Assembly: GCA_934725005.1 (NCBI GenBank)
Contig: CAKVBE010000051.1
Span: 1-6,764, forward strand
Length of the DNA stretch: 6,764 nucleotides
DNA from: an uncultured Rickettsiales bacterium
Lineage (GTDB): Bacteria; Pseudomonadota; Alphaproteobacteria; Rickettsiales; UBA1997
Direction: 5' to 3'
The position numbers were made by a program, and so were the translations under genes. This document shows, piece by piece, positions 6,383 to 6,764 of the stretch. How positions within the stretch are numbered: position 1 is the stretch's first letter; every line of letters starts with the position of its first letter. Below the pieces are notes generated by a model that was given only the letters and a program-made list of their open reading frames with translations, had not been told where the DNA came from and made no database searches.

Positions 6383-6391
6383 AGTTAAAAT

Positions 6392-6763
6392 TTATTCACT
6401 CATTGTATATCCATAATCGGATAAAGTTTTTTCAGAGATTTTTTTGCGTGATTTCTCAAGGTTATTCAAGTCTTCTTTTGTAATAATTTCTTTTATTTCA
6501 GGACCGCCCCATTTTTTATACTTGGCTGTGATTTCTGGTGAAAATTTAAAACCTCTTGCGGCTAAATGGAAGTAATCTGCAACAAATTCTAATCTATTAA
6601 AAAGCATATTAGGCATATAAAATTTAACGGGGTCTTTTCGGAAGTCTTTAAATAGTTTGTTTAATCGTTTTTTCTGTTTTGCTTTTTCAGAATCACCTTT
6701 ACATAATGATAAAAATTCTTTAATATTTTCTCTTGCCGGATTATGTGAAAAACAGCCTTCATT
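6392..6763 (-). CDS. Unrecognised protein, C-terminal ~123 residues (5'-truncated by window edge)
   Basis: On the minus strand the frame is open from the right window edge to the TGA at 6392-6394. The Met at 6616 (MPNMLFNRLEF) is internal, because coding-like residues continue upstream of it (for example KDFRKDPVKFY and PARENIKEFLSL). The visible part is soluble-looking and rich in Lys and Glu, with a probable helix-turn-helical middle (NRLEFVADYFHLAARGF), and no membrane segment. I do not recognise the family and see no catalytic motif. It converges on the second att core and ends only about 10 bp from the terminator T-run. It could be the first chromosomal gene beyond the insertion site or a gene of another element. 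Confidence 0.65.
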   Translation of the reverse strand, partial: NEGCFSHNPARENIKEFLSLCKGDSEKAKQKKRLNKLFKDFRKDPVKFYMPNMLFNRLEFVADYFHLAARGFKFSPEITAKYKKWGGPEIKEIITKEDLNNLEKSRKKISEKTLSDYGYTMSE

Positions 6764-6764
6764 C

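Larger units (their letters stand above)
6183..6383 (+). repeat. Right-end module, copy 2 (direct repeat of 5191-5395)
   Basis: About 201 bp with the same order as copy 1: a CATGAACTTAACG start, a TATAAT (6199-6204), arm-like repeats, a G-rich segment, the tRNA-fMet 3' part and a terminator. Bases 6291-6347 match copy 1 exactly, while the left part has substitutions and small length changes. The different rates of change suggest two related element ends of different history, with the core kept identical by function or by recombination. Confidence 0.85.

Noticed and set aside
5191..6383. The two right-end modules as an assembly artefact or recent tandem duplication
   Set aside because: The copies differ by many substitutions and small indels outside the core, and the terminators differ by one base, so they are distinct and old.
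6392..6616. The minus-strand gene as a complete 74-aa protein starting at 6616
   Set aside because: No stop occurs upstream up to the window edge, and the upstream codons look like normal protein, so the gene is larger and truncated.
1..6764. CRISPR array or insertion sequence
   Set aside because: The only direct repeats are the two right-end modules and their heptamers. No regularly spaced repeat-spacer pattern, transposase or terminal inverted repeats were seen.

Overview
The window is AT-rich DNA with the standard genetic code (TGG is used for Trp and no in-frame TGA is needed). It looks like the right-hand part of an integrative element, or a short stack of them, inserted in the initiator tRNA (tRNA-fMet) gene of a low-GC bacterium. 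The encoded CCA end, the TATAAT-type promoter and the AT-rich coding style would fit many Bacillota or other low-GC gut-type lineages. Nothing here fixes the taxon.

Layout, left to right. (1) 1-659: the C-terminal catalytic part of a tyrosine recombinase (integrase), cut by the left window edge. (2) 689-4459: a 1256-aa protein with an N-terminal Mrr-like PD-(D/E)XK nuclease motif, a STAND-like P-loop NTPase and a long helical C-terminus. This is the architecture of Avs-type antiphage sensors. Its promoter is an extended -10 placed so that transcription should start on the A of the ATG, giving a leaderless mRNA. (3) 4475-5170: a 231-aa protein with an R-N-x4-H motif typical of HEPN proteins, 15 nt downstream and probably in the same operon. 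(4) 5174-5395: a right-end module made of an arm-site-like region with a 10-bp-period repeat, a 45-bp copy of the 3' part of tRNA-fMet, and a strong terminator. (5) 5432-6112: one gene for a three-helix membrane protein with an extracytoplasmic tail. (6) 6166-6383: a second, diverged copy of the same right-end module. (7) 6392 to the window end, minus strand: the C-terminal part of an unrecognised protein, converging on the second terminator.

Interpretation. The integrase presumably recombines at the anticodon loop of tRNA-fMet. The 45-bp tRNA piece at 5308-5352 would be the right end of the element carrying the integrase and the nuclease-STAND/HEPN pair. The second piece at 6296-6340 closes a 988-bp unit that holds only the membrane-protein gene and no recombinase. 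Because the two modules share core, arm-like repeats and terminator, the small unit could be mobilised in trans by the neighbouring integrase, making this a tRNA-anchored cassette array. The main cargo is a candidate antiphage operon (nuclease-STAND sensor plus HEPN protein). Its function is inferred from motifs and has not been demonstrated.
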